Assembly (NCBI GenBank): GCA_963699015.1
Contig: CAVOSX010000005.1
Location: 248,001 to 312,000, forward strand
DNA length: 64,000 nucleotides
Direction of reading: 5' to 3'
DNA from: PALSA-505 sp963699015
Lineage (GTDB): Bacteria; Actinomycetota; Actinomycetes; Streptosporangiales; Streptosporangiaceae
Shown here: piece after piece, positions 34,505 to 43,671 of the stretch
Numbering within the stretch: the stretch's first letter is position 1
Layout: each line of letters opens with the position of its first letter
Program-made: the position numbers and the translations under genes
Notes under the pieces: model-generated
Told to the model about the DNA's origin: nothing
Seen by the model: the letters and a program-made list of their open reading frames with translations, nothing else
Database searches by the model: none

Positions 34505-34713
34505 TGCGGGAGGCTGAGCGGCGCGGGCTGGGGTCGGTGCGCGTCGGCGTTCGTTTCCGTCCTGGCGCCGCGGCTGCTGTCTTGGGGCTGCGGTATCCGA
34601 GCTCGTACGTGGCCGCCGATCTGCGTGGCCTGTGGCATTATCGCTGCTGGCCGTTGAGGCGTGCAGATCTGGTCAGTCTGGCGCGGGGGCAGTCCCCAGC
34701 TGGGGGTCCGGGT

Positions 34714-35361
34714 TCAGGCGTGGTCGTTTTTGTTCCACAGCTGGTGAGTAAGGCCACTAGGCGAGGTGACCGACTCGACGGTGAAGCGGTCTTCGAGGCC
34801 GCTTGATCCCTCCCAGAGGGATACGCCGCGCCCGAGGGTAATCGGCACGATCACCAGGTGCATGAAGTCGACCAGATCGGCCTGGAGGAACTGACGCACC
34901 GTCGAGGGTCCTCCCCCGATGCGGACGTCACGACCACCAGCAGCCTGCTGGGCTAGGCGGAGCACCTCCTCCGGTGGCCCATCCACGAACCGGAAGCTGG
35001 TCCCGTTGGGAAAGTCAATCGTGGGATGCGGGTGGTGGCTCATGACGAACACCGGTGTCTGGAATGGCGGCTCGTCGCCCCACCAGCCCCGCCACCCGTC
35101 GTCGGGCCAATCACCAACCTGGGGACCGAACTTGCGACGTCCCATGATCTCGGCGCCGATACCCTGGCTCCACATGCTGGTCAGAGCGCGGTCCAGCGTG
35201 ACGGGGGCATCCGCCTTATCGACGCCATGGATTACCCGGCCATCGAACCACGTGAACAGCCGCTCGGCACCGCCGATCGGGGCGTCGAACGTCACATGCT
35301 CGCCGGCAGCGTAGCCGTCGAGGGATACGTTCATGTTGTGGACCCGGGTGCGGGGCATCAC
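34714..35361 (-). CDS. RibD C-terminal/dihydrofolate-reductase-like protein
   Basis: This 215-residue protein starts MMPRTRVHNMNVSLDGYAAG and contains MGRRKFGPQVGDWPDDG, PVFVMSHHPHPTID, GGRDVRIGGGPSTVRQFLQADLV and LVIVPITLGRGVSLW. These features define the RibD_C/DHFR-like reductase family, including YyaP/YwjB-type proteins, which bind NADPH. The substrate is unknown; members act on pterin or riboflavin precursors or are orphan reductases. The start ATG 35361 has GGAGTC in front. It has no partner gene on the same strand. Confidence 0.88.
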   Translation of the reverse strand: MMPRTRVHNMNVSLDGYAAGEHVTFDAPIGGAERLFTWFDGRVIHGVDKADAPVTLDRALTSMWSQGIGAEIMGRRKFGPQVGDWPDDGWRGWWGDEPPFQTPVFVMSHHPHPTIDFPNGTSFRFVDGPPEEVLRLAQQAAGGRDVRIGGGPSTVRQFLQADLVDFMHLVIVPITLGRGVSLWEGSSGLEDRFTVESVTSPSGLTHQLWNKNDHA

Positions 35362-35364
35362 GAC

Positions 35365-35515
35365 TCCTTCTGCGATCGGATGAAGCGTTCACAACATAGA
35401 CCGGCGGGAAGGCCGGGACTTATCCCTGAACGCTGACATCTTGTTGCGGTGGCCCAACCCCCGCGCCACCGCCAAGGACTACGCCGCCCGCGGCATCCGG
35501 GTCAACGAGCTCCAG
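35365..35515 (+). pseudogene. Short fragment resembling a short-chain dehydrogenase
   Basis: A forward frame reads NPRATAKDYAARGIRVNELQL, similar to the helix and strand of short-chain dehydrogenases around the substrate loop (ARGIRVN). No other SDR motif is present. It touches the 3' end of the homoserine dehydrogenase remnant, which indicates that this junction arose by rearrangement. The identification rests on a short match. Confidence 0.3.
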
Positions 35516-36003
35516 CTAGGCGTCATCGACAGGGCGGCCGGGTCCGGCTCGGCCAGGCCAGCGCTGTGCCTCATCCAGCGCGGCCTCATATGACAGGCCG
35601 CGGGCCAGCTCGGCCCCATGCAGGGCGACCGGCCACTTGTCGGACGTGACCACCGCGATCTCGCGCTGCAACGCTTCGCGGACGGGGGAAAGGCCGGCTC
35701 GCCGTCGGCCGGCAGGCCGGCCGTCACCTGCACCAGAACGTCCGCGCCGGTGGCCCGCAGCCCCTCGATCGCGCTCGGCCACACCCGCGTGCCCTGCTCC
35801 CCGGTGATCGGCCGTCCCAGCACCGAGGCGAGGTCCAGGCCTCCCGCGTCATAGCCGAATCCGTCCCGCGCGTTCGCGATCCCCACGACCGTCACCGCAC
35901 GGCCGTACCGGATTGCCAGCCGCCCCGCCTGCGTGTCGAGGGCACGGGCCAGCCACCTGCCAACCACGCCGGAACCGACCAGCCAGACCCGCAGCGCGCT
36001 CAC
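35516..36003 (-). pseudogene. N-terminal remnant of homoserine dehydrogenase-like protein, frameshifted
   Basis: The first frame reads LRVWLVGSGVVGRWLARAL, then VVGIANARDGFGYD and ADVLVQVTAGLPADG, the NAD-binding half of a homoserine dehydrogenase. After a frame change near 35690 the second frame gives SPVREALQREIAVVTSDKWP and VALHGAELARGLSYEAAL. The catalytic half is missing, because the sequence ends at the SDR-like fragment. So the gene has both a frameshift and a truncation. The lost part would have bound homoserine. Confidence 0.75.
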
Positions 36004-36465
36004 CAGGCCAGCGGACGCTGTCGCACCCGACGAGGATGACGCCGACCCCCGGCAGCCACCATGCGCCCCGCTTGGTCACCAGACGTACTGACAGACGATC
36101 CCATTCAGCTCCGCGCGTCCCGCCCCTGCGCTGGGTCGGGCCGGCCGGAATGGCGGGCAGCGTGATCCCGGAGGGGCCGTTCTGGGCCCGCTGGCTGGCG
36201 GGTTCCCTAGGCGGCTGCCGGCAGCGGGGTTGCCGCACTGCTGCGCGTGAGGGCAGCGGTCAAGACGGTGGCGTCCGGTGATCTTGGCGGCCCGCGGCCG
36301 GGTGGGATGACGACGGCTGAACGTCCGGCCTGGCATCTGCCCGGACCGTGCGCCACATCGCGGGCTGCGGAAGATGGCCGTCGCCGGGTCCGGCCTCCGG
36401 TGATCGGGTGCGGTCAGTTGGCGGTGACAGGCCCTGAGCGGGCCAGGCCCGGCGCCTAGGAAATC
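36004..36465. other. Intergenic stretch without a recognisable gene
   Basis: Frames are open on both strands, as expected at this GC content, but none resembles a known protein or has a good ribosome site. No insertion-sequence ends or copies of the window's repeat family were found. Confidence 0.4.
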
Positions 36466-37221
36466 CTATTCTTCGATGGCGCCGCCGCTGCGTCGCAGAT
36501 GCCGCCGGAACGTGTATGACGGGTCAGCGGCGCGGCGGGCCAGGTAGTCATCGAAGGCGGTCTGCTGGCGCAGTGTCTGACCCTCCCGGATCCGGCGGGC
36601 CTGGTCCCGCTCGGTCCGCCAGATCTGGTGCGCGGTGACCAGCACCTGCTCGGCGCGCTCTGCCGCGACGAACAACACTCCGTCGTCATCGGCGAAGACG
36701 ATGTCCCCGGCGCTGACCATATGCGGCCCGAACCGAGCGGTGACCAGCGCCCCGGGCTCCCGCTCGTCCAGCCGTACCGGCCCCCCCGGGTAGCTGCCGT
36801 AGCTGAAGACCGGAAGGCCGATCGCGGCGAGTTCCGGCGTGTCGCGGTGTAGGCCCCACACCACCAGGCCCGCCACTCCGGCGGCCTCAGCCTCCAGTAC
36901 GGCCAGGTCGCCGACGCAGGCCTCGTCCGAGCGGCCGCCGTTGTCGATGACCAGCACGTCGCCAGCTTCAGCCCGGCCGAAGGCCTCCAGGAACACGTCC
37001 ACACTGCCGTAATGCCGCACTGGCAGGACCCGCCCAGCGATCCGCTGGCCGGCCACGACCGCCCGGATTCCCGAATCGGCGGCCCGCACCGGAACATCAC
37101 AGCGCAAGCAGGCATCAGCCACCAGCGGTGTGGGCAGATCCGCGAACGCCTCCGGCACGGCGACCTCCCGCGGTCTAGTGCCCGGTACCGCGAGCGGCGC
37201 GCGCGTTCGGGCAGGTCCCAT
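36466..37221 (-). CDS. RraA/HMG aldolase-family protein
   Basis: This protein of about 251 residues has the RraA-like fold: LPTPLVADACLR, IAGRVLPVRHYGSVDVFLEA, GDVLVIDNGGRSDEACVGDL and GVAGLVVWGLHRDTPEL. The family includes oxaloacetate/4-hydroxy-4-methyl-2-oxoglutarate aldolases, where the GG..R....G and RD residues bind metal and substrate, and RNase E inhibitors. The family glycine/arginine/aspartate pattern is kept, with VVWG replacing the more common VVDG. Later come PGGPVRLDEREPGALV and SAGDIVFADDDGVLFVA. ATG 37221 has TAGGATC in front; the frame is open further upstream. It is divergent from the truncated synthase gene. Confidence 0.82.
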   Translation of the reverse strand: MGPARTRAPLAVPGTRPREVAVPEAFADLPTPLVADACLRCDVPVRAADSGIRAVVAGQRIAGRVLPVRHYGSVDVFLEAFGRAEAGDVLVIDNGGRSDEACVGDLAVLEAEAAGVAGLVVWGLHRDTPELAAIGLPVFSYGSYPGGPVRLDEREPGALVTARFGPHMVSAGDIVFADDDGVLFVAAERAEQVLVTAHQIWRTERDQARRIREGQTLRQQTAFDDYLARRAADPSYTFRRHLRRSGGAIEE

Positions 37222-37434
37222 GATCCTACTGACGCCCGGACAGCGGCCAAATGTGCCAGCCGACGGCCACAAGCCACTCCATGTGAGCACCCGATCAGGA
37301 AAGCGTGACGAGCTATCCGTCATTCTGCGCGGATGTTTACTGGGTTCAGGTTATGGCGACGGCCATCCCGATCTGGATGATCTGCGTGTGCCAATAGCGG
37401 ACGCCGTACGCTGTTGAAGGCTGCGTCGCGCTGG

Positions 37435-37854
37435 ATGGAGGTTGCGGATGGACCGTCCGGGGGGATTTCGGCTATCGGGGGTACGCCTGTGGCCCGGCTG
37501 GCGCATCTGGCTGGTGAGGGTTGCGCCGAGGTCTGGGTGAAGATGGAAGCGGCCAACCCTACCGGCTCGTACAAGGACCGGATGGCGCTGGCGATGATCG
37601 AGGCCGACGGCCGGCTGCGGCCGGGCCCGCTGGTTGTTGAGTACACCGGCGGAAGCACTGGCTCCTCCCTGGCATTCGTCTGCGCGGTGAAGGGCTACCC
37701 ATTGCGGATCGTGTCCTCCGATGCGTTCGCGGACGGGAAGATCCGCACGATGCGCGCGTTCGGTCGGCTCGGCCGTCTCGTCTGCGTCCCGAGTTGGCAT
37801 TCCTGCGCGGCGGGGATGGTGCCGACTGCCGATCACCGCCCTCGCCGCCGATGA
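37435..37854 (+). pseudogene. Truncated PLP-dependent cysteine synthase-like gene
   Basis: The fragment begins with a normal fold-type II N-terminus: SAIGGTPVARLAHLAG, then EVWVKMEAANPTGSYKDRMAL with the PLP-binding lysine, and VVEYTGGSTGSSLAFVCAV, the phosphate-binding loop. Cysteine synthase and cystathionine beta-synthase relatives are about 310 residues long; this one ends after about 140. No later part of the protein was found. It therefore has lost its function. The break lies near 37790. Confidence 0.75.
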
Positions 37855-38310
37855 AGCGGCCATCCCGCCGCGGAACGACCCGCCGCCTGCGCCCCCTGGG
37901 CATCGGCACCCGCGCCGCGCCCGACCGCCGCCCCGGCCCGGATCGTCGCTTCACACCAGCGGTGCCTTCTTATGGGCGCCGCCGCTGACCGGGCACGATA
38001 CGCGACCTTGGTGGCCGCGCTCTGCCTGCCCGGGAAGCTTGTCTCAGTTTTTGGCCACGAAACGGGCGTTGCGCCAGGTCAGGGAGCGTTTCCGCCACAG
38101 GGGTTGTGCCGCTAGCGCCCACACTGCCTGTGCGCTCGCTGTGGCTGAGGCCCCCTGCGCACCCGAGCCCCACGCCGTCGCAGAGTGTGGTGGGCACTCC
38201 GGCAGACGTGCGCTGAGCTGCTGGCCGGGAGCTGCGGGAGCACGTGGCTGATGTCACTGCGAGGACGTCCATTAGCCACAACTGGCCATGGCGCTTCTCC
38301 CCGCACGACG
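37855..38310. other. Stretch without a recognisable gene
   Basis: This region follows the truncated synthase and precedes the methyltransferase stop. No frame has a recognisable family pattern. It may be a deletion scar that removed the 3' end of the synthase gene. Confidence 0.35.
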
Positions 38311-39120
38311 TTATCCGGCGGGCTTGCGGGCCAGCCAGACCGTACGGCTGGTGCGGACCGTCAGGTCGTCGCGGATGGACAGGGCTGGGGCCAGGGCATC
38401 GAGCTCCGCGATGTCATCGGCGCTGAGCTTGTCCTCCAGGCCGTGCCGGGCACGGCAGAGGGTGACCATGGCGTAGCGGGTCACGGAGGCGGCCATCGGC
38501 GAGTCCGGCGGCGGCTGCAGCGCGATCACGAAGCGGCGTTCGGACTCGACCGCGAACCCGGCTTCGGCGAAACGGGCAGGCCAGTCCTCATGCATGTGCA
38601 TGCCGGCCTCGTCACGACCCCGCGCCATGGCAATGTGGATCCGCTCCTCGAGCGCCGCGCCCGCCGGGTCGGTGAGAAAACGGGGGAACGACTCCAGCTC
38701 CGTGACCGCGAGTAGTCCTCCTGGGCGCAGCATCTGGTAGATCCGCGCGACCGCGCGTGCGGGATCGCCCATGTGGTGCAGCGAGTTCGCGGCCCACACC
38801 AGGTCAGCGGTATTCAGGCCATCAGGCCATGCCTGATCGAGGTCGGCTTGGACGGTGCGGATCCGGTCGGAGAGACCGGACGCGCGGGCCTTGTCCTGGA
38901 TGCGCTTCAGCATCTCCTCGTTGACGTCCAGCGCGATCACCTCGGCATCCGGCAACTGCCTGGCTAGCACCAGGGTGCCGGTGCCCGTGCCGGCACCCAC
39001 GTCGATGACGCGGGCTCGTTCCTTGAGGTTTGCCGAGACCCATTCGGCTACCTCCCGGTGGTAGTCGCTGAGGACCTCCGCGTCGAGGTCAAGCAGGTCA
39101 GCCATGTGTTCGTGTGCCAT
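38311..39120 (-). CDS. SAM-dependent methyltransferase (class I)
   Basis: This protein of about 269 residues has motif I ARVIDVGAGTGTGTLVLARQL, motif II DAEVIALDVNEEML, LVWAANSLHHMGDP and LRPGGLLAVTELESF. The first motif binds S-adenosylmethionine. The methyl acceptor is not known. The frame is open further upstream, but ATG 39120 gives the normal N-terminus MAHEHMADLLDLDAEVL. The gene is divergent from the XRE-cupin regulator, with 48 bases between the two starts, so both promoters overlap and the regulator probably controls this gene. Confidence 0.88.
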   Translation of the reverse strand: MAHEHMADLLDLDAEVLSDYHREVAEWVSANLKERARVIDVGAGTGTGTLVLARQLPDAEVIALDVNEEMLKRIQDKARASGLSDRIRTVQADLDQAWPDGLNTADLVWAANSLHHMGDPARAVARIYQMLRPGGLLAVTELESFPRFLTDPAGAALEERIHIAMARGRDEAGMHMHEDWPARFAEAGFAVESERRFVIALQPPPDSPMAASVTRYAMVTLCRARHGLEDKLSADDIAELDALAPALSIRDDLTVRTSRTVWLARKPAG

Positions 39121-39168
39121 GTCCTCGACGGTACCGGTGACTTGCCATTGCGGCATACAGTCTTGCGT

Positions 39169-39765
39169 ATGAAGCAAGACGCCGATCTGGACGCTCTTGT
39201 CCGGCAGCGCATCCGGGGCCTGCGCACGTCGCTGGGCTGGTCGCTGGACGAGCTTGCGGCCCGGAGCTACCTGAGCCCGTCCACACTGAGCCGGATCGAG
39301 ACCGGTCACCGGCGGATTGCCTTAGATCAGCTCACGCCGATCGCGAGGGCACTCGGCACCACGCTTGACCAGCTGGTGGAGTCCGACGACGACGCCGACG
39401 TGGTGATCAGGCCGCTCCGGGACGAGGGACGTGGCATGACGACCTGGCTGCTGTCGCGGACCGGTGCGCCGCAGGGCATGGCGATCGCGAAGCTGCGGGT
39501 GACCAGGAAGGTGCCCGCCAGGCTGCGCGTCCACCCGGGCCGGGACTGGTTCACTGTCCTGTCCGGCACCATAGTGCTGCGGCTGGGCGAGCGGACCATC
39601 CTCGTCCGGGCCGGCGAGGCGGCCGAGTTCTCCACGATGGAGCCACATGCGTTCGGCGTGCAAGAGGAAGCCGCGGAGATCCTGTGCATCCTCGACCACG
39701 ACGGCACGCGCACCCACCTGGGGCCGGGCGGCCCCTCCGCCGAGACCGGCCCCGGGGAAGACTGA
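39169..39765 (+). CDS. XRE-family regulator with C-terminal cupin domain
   Basis: This protein of about 198 residues has an N-terminal helix-turn-helix (IRGLRTSLGWSLDELAARSY, LSPSTLSRIETGHRRIALDQL). It is joined to a small cupin sensor domain with VTRKVPARLRVHPGRDWFTV, LSGTIVLRLGERTILV and STMEPHAFGV. This architecture is common among actinobacterial regulators in which the cupin binds a small ligand. The target is probably the divergent methyltransferase gene. ATG 39169 is the likely start; the sequence just before it is CTTGCGT. The gene is intact. Confidence 0.88.
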   Translation: MKQDADLDALVRQRIRGLRTSLGWSLDELAARSYLSPSTLSRIETGHRRIALDQLTPIARALGTTLDQLVESDDDADVVIRPLRDEGRGMTTWLLSRTGAPQGMAIAKLRVTRKVPARLRVHPGRDWFTVLSGTIVLRLGERTILVRAGEAAEFSTMEPHAFGVQEEAAEILCILDHDGTRTHLGPGGPSAETGPGED

Positions 39766-39900
39766 CCAGCCCCGGAGCGCCACCGGGCTGGCCACACTGG
39801 TTGGATGCCGGATGCCAATGACCCGCCCAGGGGATCGGGTCGCGACACAAACGGCTCGACCGGATCGAGCGCCTGGTGACGGAGACGCGAGCCGGTAACC

Positions 39901-40056
39901 CTGGTCGCCCAGGGCCGCACCGACGCCTAGATCGCCGCGCGGCTCTACATCAGCGTGCGCACCGTTCGTTCTCACCTCGACCGGATCCGGGACAAGACCG
40001 GATACCGCCGCCGCGCCGACCTCACCCGCCTTGCCTTGAACGCCGGCCTCGTCTAA
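39901..40056 (+). pseudogene. LuxR-type DNA-binding domain remnant with internal stop
   Basis: The frame reads LVAQGRTDA, then a TAG stop, then IAARLYISVRTVRSHLDRIR and DKTGYRRRADLTRLALNAGL, ending with a natural TAA. This is the C-terminal helix-turn-helix of a LuxR regulator, ended by an amber codon in the first helix. The region before it no longer shows the upstream domain. It is a decayed gene end, and copy D of the tRNA-associated repeat lies directly downstream. Confidence 0.8.
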
Positions 40057-40108
40057 TTAATTAATCCGGAGGAGGGTCGCATAGGGGATTGCTGCGCCAA
40101 GAAGCTTG

Positions 40109-40203
40109 TCAGGGCTGACCGGGACCTTCCGCGAGCGGCCGGCTATGCGCCAACTTACAGATCACATCACACTGAGTGATCGAGAAGTTCTGTGGAACGC
40201 GCG
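40109..40203 (+). repeat. Partial copy D of the tRNA-Ser-associated repeat
   Basis: This stretch matches the last 90 bases of copies B and C: CAGGGCTGACCGGGACC, CCGCGAGCGGCCGG, then ATCACACTGAGTGATCGAG and AAGTTCTGTGGAACGCG. It is 26 kb away from copy C and has no tRNA part. The shared core is a nearly perfect inverted repeat ATCAC/GTGAT with a five-base centre. It shows that this block can move or is retained independently of the tRNA end. Confidence 0.75.
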
Positions 40204-40404
40204 TCGAGCCGCCCTTGTGAGCTGGTTGGTGGTCGGCGACGGCGGCCGTCGGCGCGGCCCCGATAGATCGTTCTGTATTTCTCCCGTGGAATGTTCGGGC
40301 CGGACACGGCACTCGCGGAGTCGGCGGTTGACGGTTCACGCGCGGGCGGTGAGAATTGCCGGGGGCACCGAGCTGCGCGGCAGCGCCCCCGGGGGAGGAC
40401 AAGA

Positions 40405-42039
40405 ATGTCAGGACAGGATACGACCGCGCTTCACTTCGAGCCTCCCGGCCCGGGATCGTGGAACTTGGACCCGGTGCATTTTCCGCGTCCGGTAACGCGG
40501 TACTGGACGGAGATGCACCCCGAGCCGTTCCGCAGGGGCACGCGCGAGTTCATGGCGTATTACGGGACGCTCATCGAGTCGCTCGAGACGCAGTACGTCA
40601 ACGGCTTCGCCTACAACGCGATGCGGCCGGCGCCCGAGAACGAGATCCCGCAGCGTTTCGCTCGGGCGGAGCAGGTGTGGGAGGGCAAGGTCTGGCGCGA
40701 GCAGTTGCGCGAGTGGGACGACACAGCCAAGCCTGCCGCACTCAGGACCCACCGCGAGCTGCAGTCAGTCGATGTGGACGCGCTGTCCGATGACGGGCTG
40801 GTCGCGTGCCTCACCCGCTGCCGCGAGCACCACTCGCAGATGATCTACCAGCACATGCGTTTCACCGGGTCGGCGATGCTACCGGTGGGTGACCTGCTAG
40901 CGCACCTGGGGTCCTGGACCGGCGTCGCGCCGGCCAGCGCGCTCGCAATGATGCGCGGCGCGGCGCCGGTGTCGGCGGGCGCGTCGGGTGAGCTCGAACG
41001 GCTCATCGCCGCGATCAGGCAGGACCCGGCTGCTCGCGCGCTGCTCGACTCAGACGGCGAACCCGGCAAGACGCTCTCAGATCTGCGTGCGTTCGGAGGC
41101 GATGTCGGGACGGCGATGTCGGAGTACCTCGACCTCGTCGGCTGCCGGCTTCTCGACGGCTTCGATATCTCCGGGCGCTACGCGCTCGAGTTGCCTGACG
41201 CGCTGCTACGCGCGATCCGGTCATCCGTCAACGGCGTGGACGGCGACACGGCGGATGTCGACGCGCTCATCGCCGACATCCGCTTGCAGGTGCCCGGCCA
41301 GCACCGCACGCAGTTTGACGAGCTTGTCGGCGAGGCGCGTCTTATGTACCGGCTGCGCGACGAACGGGGCGTCTTCAGCGACATCTGGGCATCGGGCATC
41401 ATGCGCCGCGCCGCGCTCGCAGCCGGTCGCCGGCTCCAGGGCAGGGGCCGCATCCACGACGCCGAGCATTTCATCGACGCCGGCTTCGACGAGATGTGCT
41501 CTTTGGTGACTGGCGCGGGCGGGCCGTCTGCCGACGAGCTCGCCCAGCGCTCCGCGGACCGGACCTCGCGCACCGCCAAGGAGGCTCCGGCGTCGCTCGG
41601 GCCACCGGCGCCGCCGCCTGACCCGTCTGGCCTCCCGCCGGGCGTGGCCCGGGTCATGCACGCCATGGGCATCGCGCTGGGCGAGCTGTTCGGCAGCTCG
41701 GAGGCGCCGCATGAGGAGAACCTGCTGCGCGGTCTCGCCGCCAGTGGCGGTGTATACGAAGGGCCGGCTCGCCGCGTCTCGGGCCCGTCTGAGTTCGGTC
41801 GCATCGCGCAGGGTGATGTGCTCGTCACCGATTCGACGACCGAGGCGTTCAATATCCTGCTGCCGCTGCTCGGCGCGATCGTCACCGACGCCGGCGGTCT
41901 GCTCTCGCATTCGGCGATCGTGGCGCGTGAGTATGGCATCCCTGGCGTGGTCGGGACGCGTGACGCGACCGGCCTGATTCCCGACGGCAGGCGGGTACGA
42001 GTGGATGGCGACGCCGGCGAAGTGACGGTCTACCCGTGA
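40405..42039 (+). CDS. PEP-utilising enzyme, swivelling phosphohistidine-domain subunit
   Basis: This protein of about 544 residues has a large N-terminal region (VHFPRPVTRYWTEMHPEP, MIYQHMRFTGSAML, DVGTAMSEYLDLVGCRLL) similar to the middle part of PEP-utilising enzymes and rifampicin phosphotransferases. A C-terminal phosphohistidine domain follows, with GDVLVTDSTTEAFNILLPLL and DAGGLLSHSAIVAREYGIPG. His502 would carry the phosphate. A proline-rich linker separates the two. The ATP-grasp part needed for catalysis is in the next gene, which overlaps it by the ATGA-type junction. ATG 40405 follows GGGGGAGGA. Confidence 0.85.
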   Translation: MSGQDTTALHFEPPGPGSWNLDPVHFPRPVTRYWTEMHPEPFRRGTREFMAYYGTLIESLETQYVNGFAYNAMRPAPENEIPQRFARAEQVWEGKVWREQLREWDDTAKPAALRTHRELQSVDVDALSDDGLVACLTRCREHHSQMIYQHMRFTGSAMLPVGDLLAHLGSWTGVAPASALAMMRGAAPVSAGASGELERLIAAIRQDPAARALLDSDGEPGKTLSDLRAFGGDVGTAMSEYLDLVGCRLLDGFDISGRYALELPDALLRAIRSSVNGVDGDTADVDALIADIRLQVPGQHRTQFDELVGEARLMYRLRDERGVFSDIWASGIMRRAALAAGRRLQGRGRIHDAEHFIDAGFDEMCSLVTGAGGPSADELAQRSADRTSRTAKEAPASLGPPAPPPDPSGLPPGVARVMHAMGIALGELFGSSEAPHEENLLRGLAASGGVYEGPARRVSGPSEFGRIAQGDVLVTDSTTEAFNILLPLLGAIVTDAGGLLSHSAIVAREYGIPGVVGTRDATGLIPDGRRVRVDGDAGEVTVYP

Positions 42040-43296
42040 TGGAAGTCGTCCCGCTCGCCGGCGCGTGCGAGGAGTCGCGCTTCGGGGCGAAGGCGACCGG
42101 GTTGGGAGCAGCGATCCGCAGCGGGCTGCCGGTCCCGCCCGGCATCGCGCTCTCGGGCTCGATCGTCAGCGCGGTGGCCGCGGGGCAGGAACGCGCCATC
42201 GAGCAGCTCGTGACCGCGGCCCGGTCACTGGCCGGGCCGCTTGCGGTGCGCTCGTCGGCGGTCGATGAGGACGGCGCGGATGCGAGCTTCGCCGGCCAGC
42301 ACCTCACGCTGCTCAACGTGCCGAAGGTTGACGACCTGCGCGCGGCGATCCGGGAGATTCTGGTGGTCAGCGAACTCCGACTCGGCGATCACCTACCGGC
42401 AGCGCGTGGGCCTGTTTGCTCGTCCCAGCGTCGGTGTCGTCGTCCAGTCGCTGATGGATCCCGACGTCGCCGGGGTGATGTTCACGCAGAACCCGATCAA
42501 CAAGGCCGATGAGCGGCTGATCGAGGCGAGCTGGGGGCTTGGTGAGGTCGTCGTAGCCGGCCGCGTCATCCCCGACAGCTTCCTCATGGATCGCACCGGC
42601 GCGGTGCGCGAGCGCACGCCCGGTGTCAAGAAGATCGCGGTCCGCGCCGCCGCCGACGGCGGCACCGTCGAGCAGAGCGTGGCGCCGGAGCTCGTCGGGC
42701 AGCTGTGCCTCGACGACGATCAGCTCGCGCAGCTGAACACGCTCGCTGGGCGGTGCGAGCAGGTGTACGGACCAGCGCGCGATATCGAGTGGGCGTTCGC
42801 GGGCGGGCAGCTATACCTCCTCCAGTGCCGCGCAGTGACCCGGGCAGGGTCGTCATCGCGGCCGGCCGCGCCGCCAGCTGCGAGCGGGCCCGTCGAGGTG
42901 ATCGAGCGCGTGCCCCTCTTCGCTAACATGAGCCCGCGCGACGTCGAAGGCATCGCCGCGCTGTTCAAGGAACGCCGCTTCGCCGCGGGTGAGACGATCA
43001 CTTTGCAGGGCGCGGGCGGAGCGGCGTTCTTCCTGATCGAGTCGGGCGAGGCGATAGTCTCGGTCGGCGGCGGGCGCCGCGCGACGCTAACCAAAGGAGA
43101 CTATTTCGGCGAGATGGCCCTTATCGACGAGGGCGCGCGATCGGCGACGATAACCGCGAACACCGATCTTGTGTGCTATGGGCTTACCTACTGGGAGTTC
43201 CGGCCGCTCGTGCAGCATAACGCAACCATCGCCTGGAACTTGCTCCAGACGCTGGTCAAGAGGCTGCGCAGCGCTGAGGCCAGCCAGCAGGCCTAG
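42036..43296 (+). pseudogene. ATP-grasp (PPDK/PEP synthase-type) domain with C-terminal cyclic-nucleotide-binding domain, one frameshift
   Basis: The first frame encodes the start of the ATP-grasp domain: GAKATGLGAAIRSGLPVPPG and LAVRSSAVDEDGADASFAGQ. A single-base shift near 42357 leads to WWSANSDSAITYRQRVGLFA, VVVQSLMDPDVAGVMFTQNP, EASWGLGEVVVAGRVIPDSF and DIEWAFAGGQLYLLQCRA. A Crp-like cyclic-nucleotide-binding domain follows: VERVPLFANMSPRDVEGIAA, AGETITLQGAGGAAFFLIES, KGDYFGEMALIDEGARSATI. Together with the preceding gene it forms a complete but split dikinase in inverted domain order. One extra A explains the break; the rest is well conserved, so a sequence error is quite possible. Confidence 0.8.
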
Positions 43297-43671
43297 CCGC
43301 GCCGACGAGCGCTCGGCTTCGGCGCGATTCCCCACCTGCATTCTTCCGCGGTCTGGGCGGCAACCTACGTTTCAAATCCGAAGGACCGCCTATGACTGTG
43401 TGTCATTCAGGCACCGGGCCACCTTTTGGCTCTCCCTTGATGCGCTCATTTCCTTTACTTTGATGCGCCCATCTGGTCTGAGCATGAGCAGCTAATAGCA
43501 GCAACACACAAACACGAATACGGTAAGGCGATCATCCGGTCGCGGGACCTCGGTCTCCTCGAAAGGCAAAGGGGCTGGACTCTCCTTTCATCCCTTTGGG
43601 GCGATGCCGCTACGCGCCCGCGCGAGGTGGGATCGTGATAACGCAAGTGAGCAGGGGAACGGGGGGGCAAG
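43297..43671. other. Intergenic stretch before the universal stress gene
   Basis: No gene is seen in these 375 bases. The GC content falls slightly around 43380-43540. It should hold the promoter for the universal stress gene, whose ribosome site is the G run GGGGGGG shortly before ATG 43672. No operator with clear dyad symmetry was found. Confidence 0.4.

Noticed and set aside
34504..34806. Plus-strand frame after the alpha/beta hydrolase (100 codons)
   Set aside because: It overlaps the 3' end of the RibD-like gene on the other strand and has no family pattern or convincing ribosome site.
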